Assembly (NCBI RefSeq): GCF_003003355.1
Contig: NZ_PVTQ01000002.1
Span: 389,642-453,641, forward strand
Reading direction: 5' to 3'
Source: Donghicola tyrosinivorans
GTDB taxonomy: Bacteria; Pseudomonadota; Alphaproteobacteria; Rhodobacterales; Rhodobacteraceae
Length of the DNA stretch: 64,000 nucleotides
The notes under the pieces are model-generated. The model was not told the DNA's origin, made no database searches, and saw only the letters and a list, made by a program, of their open reading frames with translations. Positions 55,419 to 63,440 of the stretch are shown here, piece after piece; the stretch's first letter is position 1, and each line of letters begins with the position of its first letter. The position numbers and the translations under genes were made by a program.

Positions 55419-55525
55419 CCACATAGACCTTGGTATGCGGTGGAATGCCGATTTTCCGGCCGGCTCAGATTTTTGGTGAAAAGTTGGAAACATGCGTTAC
55501 GCTCTCGCTTAGGGAGGAAATCGTT

Positions 55526-56239
55526 ATGTACCATCAACCAGCGACTGTGCCGGCTGGACAGATCGAGTCTGTCCTGATCGTTGACGATCATCCGCTTTAT
55601 AGCGACGCGCTTGAAGCAAACCTGAAAATCGTCTTTGAAGATTGCGAGATTACCAAGTCCAAGTCGCTGAAAGACGCGCTGAAATGTCTGGACGACGGGG
55701 TAGAGCCTGATTTGGTCATGTTCGATCTCAAACTGCCGGATGTGCGCGGGATTTCCGGTTTCCAATCTCTGCGGGACCGCAAGCCCGACACGCCCATTCT
55801 AGTGATCTCATCCCTGACCTCGATCGAGGTGGTCCACGCGTTGATGGAGCGTGGGGCCGCCGGTTTCCTGCCCAAGGATTCCTGTTCCGAAGTTCTGGGC
55901 CGCGTGGTCACCAGTGTGATCGCAGGCGAGCGTTACGTGCCGACCGCCTACCGCAAAGAGCCCCGCGCAGCGGTGCAGGATGCCCCCAAGACCAAACTGG
56001 ATGAACTGACCCCGCAGCAGCAGAAGATCATGCGTCTGATCTGCTCGGGCAAGGCGAACAAGCAGATCGCATATGAGCTGAACCTGGCCGAGGCTACGGT
56101 GAAGGCCCATATCACCGCGCTGCTGCGTCGGCTTGGGGTCCAGAACCGGACGCAGGCTGCAATGCTGATGGAGGGCTCTCTGGCTGCCAACAGCAATGAG
56201 GTCACCGACCCCGACGCACTGGCCTTCTTGACCCACTAA
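55526..56239 (+). CDS. LuxR/NarL-type response regulator, FlhR/ExaE-like
   Basis: 237 residues: receiver domain with Asp20/Asp21, the phospho-acceptor Asp67 (MFDLKLPDV), a Thr/Ser switch and Lys (LPKDS), then a LuxR helix-turn-helix (LTPQQQKIMRLICSG, AEATVKAHITALLRRL). GGGAGGAAA precedes the ATG. It lies 107 bp after gfa and is the likely output of the kinase two genes on. Similar regulators control PQQ-dependent alcohol oxidation (ExaE/AgmR in Pseudomonas) and formaldehyde oxidation (FlhR in Paracoccus). Targets here are inferred to be the gfa, pqq and relay promoters. Confidence 0.88.
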   Translation: MYHQPATVPAGQIESVLIVDDHPLYSDALEANLKIVFEDCEITKSKSLKDALKCLDDGVEPDLVMFDLKLPDVRGISGFQSLRDRKPDTPILVISSLTSIEVVHALMERGAAGFLPKDSCSEVLGRVVTSVIAGERYVPTAYRKEPRAAVQDAPKTKLDELTPQQQKIMRLICSGKANKQIAYELNLAEATVKAHITALLRRLGVQNRTQAAMLMEGSLAANSNEVTDPDALAFLTH

Positions 56240-56248
56240 GGTTTCCGA

Positions 56249-57406
56249 ATGCTGGATATGAACCGCCTTCCCCGCTTTGTCAGCGTTGCTGTGTCGCGGG
56301 CATTGGAGGCCGAAAGCGCTGTCGCTGAGGCTGTGGCGCAGATTGACCGCCGCGAGGCATGCTTTGTGCTGGCCTTCGCGCCAAACCATCTGCCGCTGGG
56401 GCAGGTGGCTGCGGCGCTGGATGCCTATATGGGCGGCGTGCCGGTGTTCGGATGCACGACCGCCGGTCAGATCACGCCTGAAGGCTATGAGACCGGCGCG
56501 CTGATGCTGGTCAGCTTTCCGCGCCGCTATTTCCGCTGCGCCTCGATGCTGATCACGCCATTGAACCCGCTGTCGATGCAAACCATCGCGGATGACGCCA
56601 CGCGTCTGCGCAACAATTTCCAGCGCACGGCGGGTTGGCGTCGGCTGGGGCTGTTGATGGCGGACGGCGTGTCGAAACAAGAGGACCTGCTGGCCTCGAC
56701 CCTTGAAAGCTGTCTGGGGGATATCCCGATCTTTGGCGGCTCGGCCGGAGACGCCCTGACGTTCGAGCAGACCTACGTGCTGCATCGGGGCGAATTCCAT
56801 CCCAACGCGGCGCTGCTACTGCTGATCGAAACGGCGCTGGATTTCCGTGGCCTTGGCTTTGACCATTTCCTGCCGACGGAAAAGCTGATGGTGGTGACCG
56901 ATGCGGTTCCCGAAGAACGTCTGGTGCTAGAGTTGAACGGCGCCCCCGCCGCGCAGGAATATGCCCGTGCGGTCGGCTGTCAGCCGCAGGATTTGTCGCC
57001 CGAGATTTTCGCCGAAAACCCGATGCTGGTACGGCAGAACATGAACTTTCACGTGCGTGCCATTCATGCGACCCAAGGGACGGACGGGCTGGCCTTTCTG
57101 GGGGCGATTGACGACGGGCTGATCCTGACCCTTGGCCAAGGGACCGAGATCATCCAGACCCTTGAGACCGGTCTGGACCAGCGCGACGATAAGGGGCTGC
57201 TGCCCGATTTCATCCTTGGGTTCGACTGCGTCCTGCGCAAGCTGGAGTTTGAACAGAAGGGCATGTGCGATGAGGTCTCAGAGGTCTTTCGCCGTCGCCG
57301 CGTTCTGGGCTTCAACACTTACGGCGAACAGCATTGCGGCGTGCATGTGAACCAGACCTTCGTGGGCGTCGCGTTCTTTGACCCTGTACCGGAGGGTTTG
57401 AATTGA
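56249..57406 (+). CDS. FIST-domain sensor protein, NosP-like
   Basis: 385 residues with an N-terminal FIST domain (CTTAGQITPEGYETGAL; FGGSAGDALTF) and a C-terminal FIST_C domain (FLGAIDDGLILTLGQG, GFNTYGEQHCGVHVNQTFVGVAF). No membrane segment, so it is a soluble cytoplasmic sensor. FIST proteins encoded beside histidine kinases include NosP, a haem protein that senses nitric oxide and modulates its partner kinase NahK. Length and gene order fit; the haem ligand is not proven by sequence. Its stop is overlapped by the kinase start. Confidence 0.82.
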   Translation: MLDMNRLPRFVSVAVSRALEAESAVAEAVAQIDRREACFVLAFAPNHLPLGQVAAALDAYMGGVPVFGCTTAGQITPEGYETGALMLVSFPRRYFRCASMLITPLNPLSMQTIADDATRLRNNFQRTAGWRRLGLLMADGVSKQEDLLASTLESCLGDIPIFGGSAGDALTFEQTYVLHRGEFHPNAALLLLIETALDFRGLGFDHFLPTEKLMVVTDAVPEERLVLELNGAPAAQEYARAVGCQPQDLSPEIFAENPMLVRQNMNFHVRAIHATQGTDGLAFLGAIDDGLILTLGQGTEIIQTLETGLDQRDDKGLLPDFILGFDCVLRKLEFEQKGMCDEVSEVFRRRRVLGFNTYGEQHCGVHVNQTFVGVAFFDPVPEGLN

Positions 57407-59661
57407 TCGATCAGGACGCACCATTAGAGGTCCAAGTGGTCCGTCAGGCCAAGATCATTGATGCCCTGATCCGCCGCGCAAACCGCCAGCACGAACTTGG
57501 CAATTCGGCCTATTCCTCGTTTCAGTCGGCGATTTCCTTGCAGGCGCAGGTCTGGGCCAAGACCCGCGATCTGGAACGGACGACCTCGGAACTGGCGAAC
57601 GTCCGCGATGACCGCGAACGGACCCGCAAGAACCTGACCGAGGCGCTGGCGGCGATGGAGGGCGGCTTTGCCCTGTTCAGCCACAACAGCCTTGAGGTCT
57701 GCAATGACCTGTTCCAGAGCATCACACCCGATCTGCTGCCCCGTCTGGTACGAGGTCTGAAGATTGACGAATACATCGATGCGCTGTTGACCAGCAAATA
57801 TCTAGTCTCGACCGACGGGCGGCTGTTCGGGGCTTTGGCGCAGGCGCGGCGCTCGGCGGTTGGGACGCCGGTGACGGCGGTGGTGATCGAACTTCTAGGG
57901 GACCGGTTCTTTCAGGTGAACCTGCAACGGACCAGCACCCACAATATGATCATCCTGCTGACTGACATCAGCCGGATCGTGCGGCAGAACCGGTCCGAGA
58001 CCGAGACCCTGATCGACCAACAGGCCCACTATCTGCAAGCCGCGTTCGAGAATATGACCTCGGGTGTATGCACCTTTGCCGAAGACGGCACGGTCAAGAT
58101 GTACAATCAGCGCTTCCGCCAGCTTTTGGGGCTGCCCTATACGCTGCTGCAAACGGGGGTCGAATTGCAGCGGTTGCTGCGGCATGTGCGCGCCCATGCG
58201 GTGGCCGATGACGCGGCAGGGTTTGAAGAGGCCTACTGGCTGGACCGCCTGAAAAAACAGGGCCGCTTCCGTGCCCGCCTGCGCCATTCCAACGGGCGGG
58301 TGCTGGACATGCACGCCCATGTGCTGCCTGACGGCGGCTTTCTGGTCGACCTTGGCGATGTCAGTGCCGAAATCCGCACCGCCGAGATGCTGGAAAACCG
58401 TGTGGCCGAGCGCACCGCCGAGTTGACCGAAGCCAACAACCGCCTGCGCCAGCAGTATGAGGAGAAAGCGCGGGTCGAGGAAAAGCTGCGCGAGGCCAAG
58501 GAACGGGCCGAGGCTGCTGTGTCCTCAAAGACCCGCTTTCTGGCGGCGGCCAGCCACGATCTGCTGCAACCGATCAATGCGGCCAAGCTGATGATCTCGA
58601 CCCTGAAGGACGCCACGCGGGAATCTTCTGTGTTTCCCATGGTGGACCGGCTGCAAAGCAGCTTCACCTCAACCGAGCAGTTGCTGCATTCGCTCTTGGA
58701 TATCTCGCGACTGGACAGCAGCGATTCTGCGGCGCTGTCGCCTTCGGACATCTGTCTGGGGACGTTGATGCAGGGGGTCTATGACGATCAAAAGCAGCTG
58801 GCGGAAAAGAAGGGCGTGCAGCTGGATGTGGTGCCGAACATGCTGTTTGTGCGCTCTGATCCTGTGTACCTGCTGCGCTCGATCCAGAACCTTGTGGTGA
58901 ACGCGATCCAATACACACCCGAAGGCGGGCGCGTGCTATTCGGCTGCCGCCGTCGCGGCGATCAGGTGGTGCTAGAGGTCTGGGACACGGGCATCGGCAT
59001 CAGCCTCAAGGATCAGGCCCGTATTTTCGAGGAATTCACCCGCGCCGGAAACGTGCCTTTGGGTACGGGCGTGGGTCTGGGGCTGTCCATCGTGGAGCGC
59101 ACATGCCGCCATCTGGGTCATGAGGTGACGGTGAAGTCGAAACCCGGTGTGGGGTCGGTCTTTTCCATCGCCATGAAGATGGTCGAAGGTCAGCCCGCGC
59201 AATCCGAAGAACGCTCGCCCATTGGGTTGGACGAAAGCCATGATCTGGATCTGATCGTCTTGGTGGTCGAGGATGACCCCGACGTGATGTTCGCCATGAC
59301 CTCAAAGCTGGAGCAATGGGGGGCCAGTGTCTTGGGTGCACCGTCCACAGCGCAGGCCCTACAGCATGTGCGCGATATGGGCATCCCGCCAGACATCATT
59401 CTGGCCGATTACCAGCTTGGCGGCACCGATACCGGCCTGCGGGCGATCAAAGCCGTGCGAGAGCTGTCAGAGGCGCAGGTGCCTGCGATCATGATCACCG
59501 CTGACCGCGGCGACCATCTGTTGCGGATGGGGGCCGAGAACGGCTTTACCGTGCTGACCAAACCCGTCCGCATCCGCAAACTGCGCCCCCTGATCGAATG
59601 GCTGACCCAGCCGCAAATGCCTGAGGCAGAGGCTCTTGGTACAGACGAAAGTCGGCCATGA
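57403..59661 (+). CDS. PAS-containing hybrid histidine kinase, NahK/ErcS'-like
   Basis: 752 residues, no membrane segment. A helical N-terminus (about 1-80), two PAS-like regions (about 80-195 and 205-320), a coiled coil (325-375), HisKA with His385 (AASHDLLQP), HATPase with Asn500, Asp528 (DTGIGIS) and GTGVGLGL, and a C-terminal receiver (about 615-735) with Asp669 and Lys720. The start is TTG in the FIST stop (TTGA). The HDLLQP box and the trailing receiver match the NahK/ErcS' group. It should receive input from the FIST protein and signal to the LuxR regulator or to a separate phosphotransfer protein. Confidence 0.87.
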   Translation: MIDQDAPLEVQVVRQAKIIDALIRRANRQHELGNSAYSSFQSAISLQAQVWAKTRDLERTTSELANVRDDRERTRKNLTEALAAMEGGFALFSHNSLEVCNDLFQSITPDLLPRLVRGLKIDEYIDALLTSKYLVSTDGRLFGALAQARRSAVGTPVTAVVIELLGDRFFQVNLQRTSTHNMIILLTDISRIVRQNRSETETLIDQQAHYLQAAFENMTSGVCTFAEDGTVKMYNQRFRQLLGLPYTLLQTGVELQRLLRHVRAHAVADDAAGFEEAYWLDRLKKQGRFRARLRHSNGRVLDMHAHVLPDGGFLVDLGDVSAEIRTAEMLENRVAERTAELTEANNRLRQQYEEKARVEEKLREAKERAEAAVSSKTRFLAAASHDLLQPINAAKLMISTLKDATRESSVFPMVDRLQSSFTSTEQLLHSLLDISRLDSSDSAALSPSDICLGTLMQGVYDDQKQLAEKKGVQLDVVPNMLFVRSDPVYLLRSIQNLVVNAIQYTPEGGRVLFGCRRRGDQVVLEVWDTGIGISLKDQARIFEEFTRAGNVPLGTGVGLGLSIVERTCRHLGHEVTVKSKPGVGSVFSIAMKMVEGQPAQSEERSPIGLDESHDLDLIVLVVEDDPDVMFAMTSKLEQWGASVLGAPSTAQALQHVRDMGIPPDIILADYQLGGTDTGLRAIKAVRELSEAQVPAIMITADRGDHLLRMGAENGFTVLTKPVRIRKLRPLIEWLTQPQMPEAEALGTDESRP

Positions 59662-59709
59662 CAGGGCATGGCGGGCGGATACGCTGATCCTCAAGGGGAG
59701 GAACTTTAC

Positions 59710-60378
59710 ATGCAGAAAATGCGGAAAAAACTGGTCTCGCTGGCGGTGGTCTGCGCCATGGCCGCGCCGCTACAGGCGGCTGTGATTGAAGGCAACGCCC
59801 TATATGATCACCTGTTCAAGACCGGCACGCTGGATCATGTGGGGGCAGGGACCCAGTTGGTTTATTCGCGGCAGGTCAGCAACACGATGCTGCCCGAGGC
59901 GGCAACGCGGGACACGGGGCAGGTGGTGCTGACGCTTGAGGCAGGCGAAACTCCAATGGCGGCGCTGCAATTCCAGCAGGACGGCAAGCACCGGAACCTT
60001 GGTACCTTTCCCGCCAGCATCGGCAATCCGATGATCATGTATTTCGCTGAAACTATCGCGCGGGACATGGCCGAAACCGCTGGCGGCAGCCCGTTCTACA
60101 TCCGCAACCGCCTGAAAGAGGCGCTGGTTAGCGCGGCAGAGGTCAGCGAAGGCACGGCGATGGTGGATGGCAAAGAGGTGGCCGTCAGTACGATCACGAT
60201 GGTGCCTTTTGCCAATGACCCCAACCGCGCGCGGATGCAGGGCTTTGCCGATCTGACGCTGACGGTCACGGTCTCGCAAGATGTGCCGGGCTGGTATCTG
60301 GCGATGGCGGCAGATGCGCAGCACGACGGACAAGGTTACCGGTCCGAGACGCGCTTTATGGCGCTAGAGGCCAAGTGA
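59710..60378 (+). CDS. Secreted protein of unknown function (222 residues)
   Basis: A signal peptide of about 23 residues (basic MQKMRKK, hydrophobic core, cleavage after PLQA) is followed by a beta-rich domain without cysteines. I see no catalytic motif. Segments such as GAGTQLVYSRQV and PFYIRNRLKEAL have no family I recognise. It starts 48 bp after the kinase with GGGGAGGAA ahead, so it is probably in the same transcript and periplasmic. Its place inside a PQQ and formaldehyde locus suggests support of a periplasmic quinoprotein; that is inference. Confidence 0.7.
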   Translation: MQKMRKKLVSLAVVCAMAAPLQAAVIEGNALYDHLFKTGTLDHVGAGTQLVYSRQVSNTMLPEAATRDTGQVVLTLEAGETPMAALQFQQDGKHRNLGTFPASIGNPMIMYFAETIARDMAETAGGSPFYIRNRLKEALVSAAEVSEGTAMVDGKEVAVSTITMVPFANDPNRARMQGFADLTLTVTVSQDVPGWYLAMAADAQHDGQGYRSETRFMALEAK

Positions 60379-60740
60379 TGCGGAATGTGGTGCGCATTGC
60401 GGCGCTATGTGTGTCCATCGGGGGCGGTGTCGCCCCCGTCATGGCGCAAAGCGTAGCGCAGCGGCTGAATGATTTCCCCACAGCGGCGCGGGCGGACTAT
60501 GTGTTCGCCTGCATGGCCACCAACGGCCAAACCCGCGAGATGCTGGACAAATGCGCTTGCTCGATCGACGAGATCGCTTCGATCCTGCCCTATGAGAAAT
60601 ACGTGCAGGCCGAGACCGTGTTGTCCATGCGCCTGACAGGGGGCGAGCGTATGGCAGTCTTTCGTAGCGCCGCATCTGCCAACACGCTGGTGGCCGACCT
60701 GCGCCGTGCGCAGGCCGAGGCCGAGGTGATCTGCTTCTAG
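60378..60740 (+). CDS. Secreted small cysteine protein of unknown function
   Basis: 120 residues. Signal peptide about 1-23 (ending PVMA). The mature part is helical, with Cys45, Cys59, Cys61 and Cys119, enough for two disulfides; there is no CxxCH haem motif. The ATG shares one base with the preceding stop. Its own stop TAG overlaps the stop of the SoxYZ-like gene on the other strand in the palindrome CTAG. Likely periplasmic accessory factor of the PQQ system. Confidence 0.72.
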   Translation: MRNVVRIAALCVSIGGGVAPVMAQSVAQRLNDFPTAARADYVFACMATNGQTREMLDKCACSIDEIASILPYEKYVQAETVLSMRLTGGERMAVFRSAASANTLVADLRRAQAEAEVICF

Positions 60741-61528
60741 CTGCCCGATTTGGACAGAGGCTTGCGCCAGATGTTGCCTTCGGTATCGGTGGCGGTGACG
60801 ATCAGATCACCGGCGCCGTTATCTGTGTAAAGAAACCGAAATACAGGATTCTCACTGATCGAGATGCCACCTTCCATCGTGAACAGCTCTTCGTCCCCCT
60901 GAGTCACCTTGATCGTGTCGATGAAGTGGGCGGGGATGAACAACTGGGTCAGCTGGTTCCGCTGAAGGCCCGAATAATTCGGATGCCGGATCATGATCTG
61001 CGCTTCCTGCCGCCCGTCGCTGCGGGGCGCGAATTCACGCAGGCGCATCTCTCCCATATTCGCTAATGAGGTTTCCGCGTCCTTGGTCGCAGGGGCCGAA
61101 CACCCGCCCGAAGCCTTCACATAAGCGCCGTCCATCGACGTGCCGGCAGTGGTGTCCGCGATCACGCGCACGTCGGAATACTCGTTCACCCGCACCCGCA
61201 GTTCAAAGTCCAGCGGATGCATGGCAGAGCCAAAGGTAAAGGTGCCCGCCACGGGGGCGGGGTTTTCATCCACCACGACCACAGCGCGGGTCACGGGGCT
61301 GGCTGGATCATCCTGCCGGATGCGCAGGGGCACGGTGGCGGCATCCTGTGCGCGGGCGGGTGCCTCAAGGTGCCAAAGGCCGGTGGCAGAAGCGGGGGTG
61401 ATATCTCCGATGATGTCGCCCTTCAGCTCTTCCCATGTGGGACTGGGCAGCAGGGGATTGTCTTGGGCCGATGCGGTACCTGCCAAAAGGCAGATCACGG
61501 CACCGGCCATCAGGTGGCGTGCAGGCAT
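60737..61528 (-). CDS. Quinoprotein dehydrogenase-associated SoxYZ-like carrier
   Basis: 263 residues: signal peptide about 1-21, a SoxY-like domain (about 25-150) that ends with GGC (Cys143) where SoxY carries its sulfur substrate, and a SoxZ-like domain (about 165-260). In the sulfur-oxidising system SoxY and SoxZ are separate; the fused form is a known partner of PQQ-dependent dehydrogenases with unproven function. Start at 61528 with AGGAGAACC; the longer frame to 61753 is rejected. Confidence 0.87.
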   Translation of the reverse strand: MPARHLMAGAVICLLAGTASAQDNPLLPSPTWEELKGDIIGDITPASATGLWHLEAPARAQDAATVPLRIRQDDPASPVTRAVVVVDENPAPVAGTFTFGSAMHPLDFELRVRVNEYSDVRVIADTTAGTSMDGAYVKASGGCSAPATKDAETSLANMGEMRLREFAPRSDGRQEAQIMIRHPNYSGLQRNQLTQLFIPAHFIDTIKVTQGDEELFTMEGGISISENPVFRFLYTDNGAGDLIVTATDTEGNIWRKPLSKSGS

Positions 61529-61551
61529 GGTGGGTTCTCCTCTTGGAATAT

Positions 61552-61582
61552 AAGTATGCCATTCGCCCTGCGGACCGCCCAA
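61552..61582 (-). promoter_or_regulatory. Promoter of the SoxYZ-like gene with shared CCGCAGG-N8-CATACTT element
   Basis: On the minus strand CATACT (61553-61558) is 18 bp from TTGGGC (61577-61582), with CCGCAGG in the spacer. The same CCGCAGG-N8-CATACTT block occurs at 63297-63318; the two 22-mers agree at 17 positions and sit 22-24 bp ahead of their start codons. Confidence 0.55.
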
Positions 61583-61601
61583 CACAGCCGAAGGTCTGTG
61601 T
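61582..61601. promoter_or_regulatory. Dyad centred between divergent start codons
   Basis: ACACAG (61582-61587), 8 bp, CTGTGT (61596-61601). The centre, 61591.5, is almost exactly midway between the start codons at 61528 and 61654. A second inverted pair, AAGTATGCCA (61552-61561) and TGGCATGCTT (61604-61613), encloses it. Likely binding region of a regulator shared by both genes. Confidence 0.45.
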
Positions 61602-61653
61602 GGTGGCATGCTTAAGCACACCCCAGCATTTAATGGGGGAAAGGGGGTGCAGC

Positions 61654-62661
61654 ATGTTTGAAGCCCTTGCAATGGTCTGTCTGGAAAGCACCTGCCATGA
61701 GGTTCTGGCACCGGGGTATGAGGCCGCAACGCTGGCCGAGTGTGAGGCGGCATTGATCGCCAGAATGCCCGAGGGCGTTACCGCTGCCCGCTGCGCCGCG
61801 AGTGGCCCTGCGCTAGAGGTGGAAGAGGTCGCACCCGGCGTCTTTGCCCATATCGGCGCGATAGAAGAGCCTGATCCGCGCAACGGTGGTGATGTGGCAA
61901 ATCTTGGGTTTGTCATCGGGGATCAGTCGGTTGCGGTGATCGATGCGGGCACCACCCGCCATGTCGCAGAGGGGCTGTGGCGGGCCATCCGCCAGCACAC
62001 GGATTTGCCCGTCAGTCATTTGGTCCTGACCCATATGCACCCTGACCATGTGTTGGGCGCGCCCCTTTTTGCGGAGGCAGGCGCGCAGGTCGTAGGGCAT
62101 GAAAACCTGCCCCGCGCCTTGGCCGACCGGCAAGAAGGCTACCTGCTGCGGCTGGGACAAGAGATCGGTGCCGCAGGCTTTGAGGGCAGTGGAATCGCCC
62201 CTGTCGATCAGGGAATCACTGGGCCGGTCACGGTGGACTTGGGCGGGCGCAGTCTGACGCTGACCCCTTGGCCGCTGGCCCACACCGGCACAGATGTGAC
62301 GGTGCAAGATTCGGCCAGCGGCGTTTTCTTTGCCGGGGATCTTTTGTTCGAACAGCATTGCCCGTCGTTGGATGGCTCGGTCAAAGGGTGGCGTGCGGTT
62401 CTGGACCAGCTACAGCAGATCACCGCCAGCGCAGTGGTGCCCGGTCATGGCCGCGTGCTGCGCCCGTGGCCGCAAGAGGTCGCGATTGCCAGCTATCTTG
62501 AGGCGTTGCAGACCGAGACCCGCGCCGCCTTGGATCAAGGGCTGCGTTTGTCTGATGCGGTGGCGATTGTGGCGCAAGAGGCATCTTCCCATTGGGACCT
62601 GTGCAGCACCTACACGCCGCGCAATGTAACCATCACCTATACCGAGCTTGAGTGGGACTAG
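61654..62661 (+). CDS. Quinoprotein relay system zinc metallohydrolase (SoxH-related)
   Basis: 335 residues of the metallo-beta-lactamase fold with the HxHxDH site THMHPDHVLG, a later PLAHTGTDVTV and VPGHGRV, so all zinc ligands are in place. It belongs to the SoxH-related group that accompanies PQQ dehydrogenases. The N-terminal cysteine pair (CLESTCHEV) precedes the domain. No convincing signal peptide is visible from the ATG at 61654, which has an AAAGGGGG site ahead; export is therefore uncertain. Likely works with the SoxYZ-like carrier made from the divergent gene. Confidence 0.86.
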   Translation: MFEALAMVCLESTCHEVLAPGYEAATLAECEAALIARMPEGVTAARCAASGPALEVEEVAPGVFAHIGAIEEPDPRNGGDVANLGFVIGDQSVAVIDAGTTRHVAEGLWRAIRQHTDLPVSHLVLTHMHPDHVLGAPLFAEAGAQVVGHENLPRALADRQEGYLLRLGQEIGAAGFEGSGIAPVDQGITGPVTVDLGGRSLTLTPWPLAHTGTDVTVQDSASGVFFAGDLLFEQHCPSLDGSVKGWRAVLDQLQQITASAVVPGHGRVLRPWPQEVAIASYLEALQTETRAALDQGLRLSDAVAIVAQEASSHWDLCSTYTPRNVTITYTELEWD

Positions 62662-63275
62662 CCCCCCGCCCGTGACGCCTCTTGCAGCAGTTGAGAGATC
62701 GCGAACAGGCGCTTTTCCAGCAGCACTGGCGTCTCGCACAGGTAGGTGATGGATTGCTGGCGGTCGATAAAGATGCGCTCGTCCCAGTCCAGTTGCTCTT
62801 CCAGCGCGTCCACCTTGTCATAGTCGGGGGCGTCCTGCGCCATCAGCGCATCCATCTGCGCGCGGTTGGCATCAACGCGTTTGGACAGTTCGATCTGCCC
62901 AAGGCTAAAGTCCCCGATGCCGTTGATGATCCGCCCGCGGCGGGTTTCCAGCGCGTGGAAGGTGCGGGCAAAAACCTGCGCCAGAAGCGTTGCGTCGCGG
63001 CCCTGGGCGGCGGTGAAGTTAGCCACCAGTTCGGCCGCGTGATCCATATCCACCCGTTGCAGTGACAAGGCGGCGGCCAGCTCTTTCACGGCCGAGTCTT
63101 GCGCTTCGGGAAGATCGGTTTCAGCGGGGATGTCGGGCCACATCAAAGCCGGTGTCAGACCCGTCACCTTGCGCTGGATACAGGGCCATGTGGGGTCAGA
63201 GAAATCTGCAGCACTGGCGGGAAGACCACCCGCCGCCACCGCCGCGCATACGAAGAATATCTTGATTTTATTCAT
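62658..63275 (-). CDS. Secreted helical protein of unknown function (205 residues)
   Basis: Signal peptide about 1-22 (ending ASA). The mature part is almost wholly helical, acidic and with Cys32 and Cys180 that may form a disulfide tying the ends together. No motif for haem, PQQ or metal. Start at 63275 after GAGGAGATT. Its stop shares CTAG with the stop of the metallohydrolase gene on the other strand. Its promoter carries the same element as the SoxYZ-like gene, so the two are probably co-regulated. Confidence 0.75.
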   Translation of the reverse strand: MNKIKIFFVCAAVAAGGLPASAADFSDPTWPCIQRKVTGLTPALMWPDIPAETDLPEAQDSAVKELAAALSLQRVDMDHAAELVANFTAAQGRDATLLAQVFARTFHALETRRGRIINGIGDFSLGQIELSKRVDANRAQMDALMAQDAPDYDKVDALEEQLDWDERIFIDRQQSITYLCETPVLLEKRLFAISQLLQEASRAGG

Positions 63276-63296
63276 AAAAATCTCCTCTCCCACGGC

Positions 63297-63327
63297 AAGT
63301 ATGACCTATGGCCTGCGGGGCTGTAAA
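63297..63327 (-). promoter_or_regulatory. Promoter of the secreted helical protein gene with shared element
   Basis: Minus strand: CATACT (63298-63303), 18-bp spacer including CCGCAGG, then TTTACA (63322-63327), five of six bases of the -35 consensus. See 61552-61582 for the matching partner. Confidence 0.55.
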
Positions 63328-63356
63328 TGCAGACCTGACACCCACCATCGTATGCA

Positions 63357-63386
63357 TTGAGAGGATCGGGCACCCGTACTCATACT
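63357..63386 (+). promoter_or_regulatory. Candidate promoter of the formaldehyde dehydrogenase gene
   Basis: Plus strand: TTGAGA (63357-63362), 18-bp spacer, CATACT (63381-63386). The -10 sequence and the spacer length equal those of the two minus-strand promoters in this block, but CCGCAGG is absent. Confidence 0.5.
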
Positions 63387-63440
63387 TGGACCAAGCGGCG
63401 TGTACCGCGGAATACAAAACCAAGTCAGGGAGAAATCTGG

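Noticed and set aside
61435..61653. N-terminal extension of the metallohydrolase
   Set aside because: The extension overlaps the opposite gene and promoter elements and does not look like a signal peptide or domain.
61529..61753. N-terminal extension of the SoxYZ-like protein
   Set aside because: It would cover the divergent promoter region and the start of the metallohydrolase gene. The ATG at 61528 has a signal peptide directly after it and a good ribosome-binding site.
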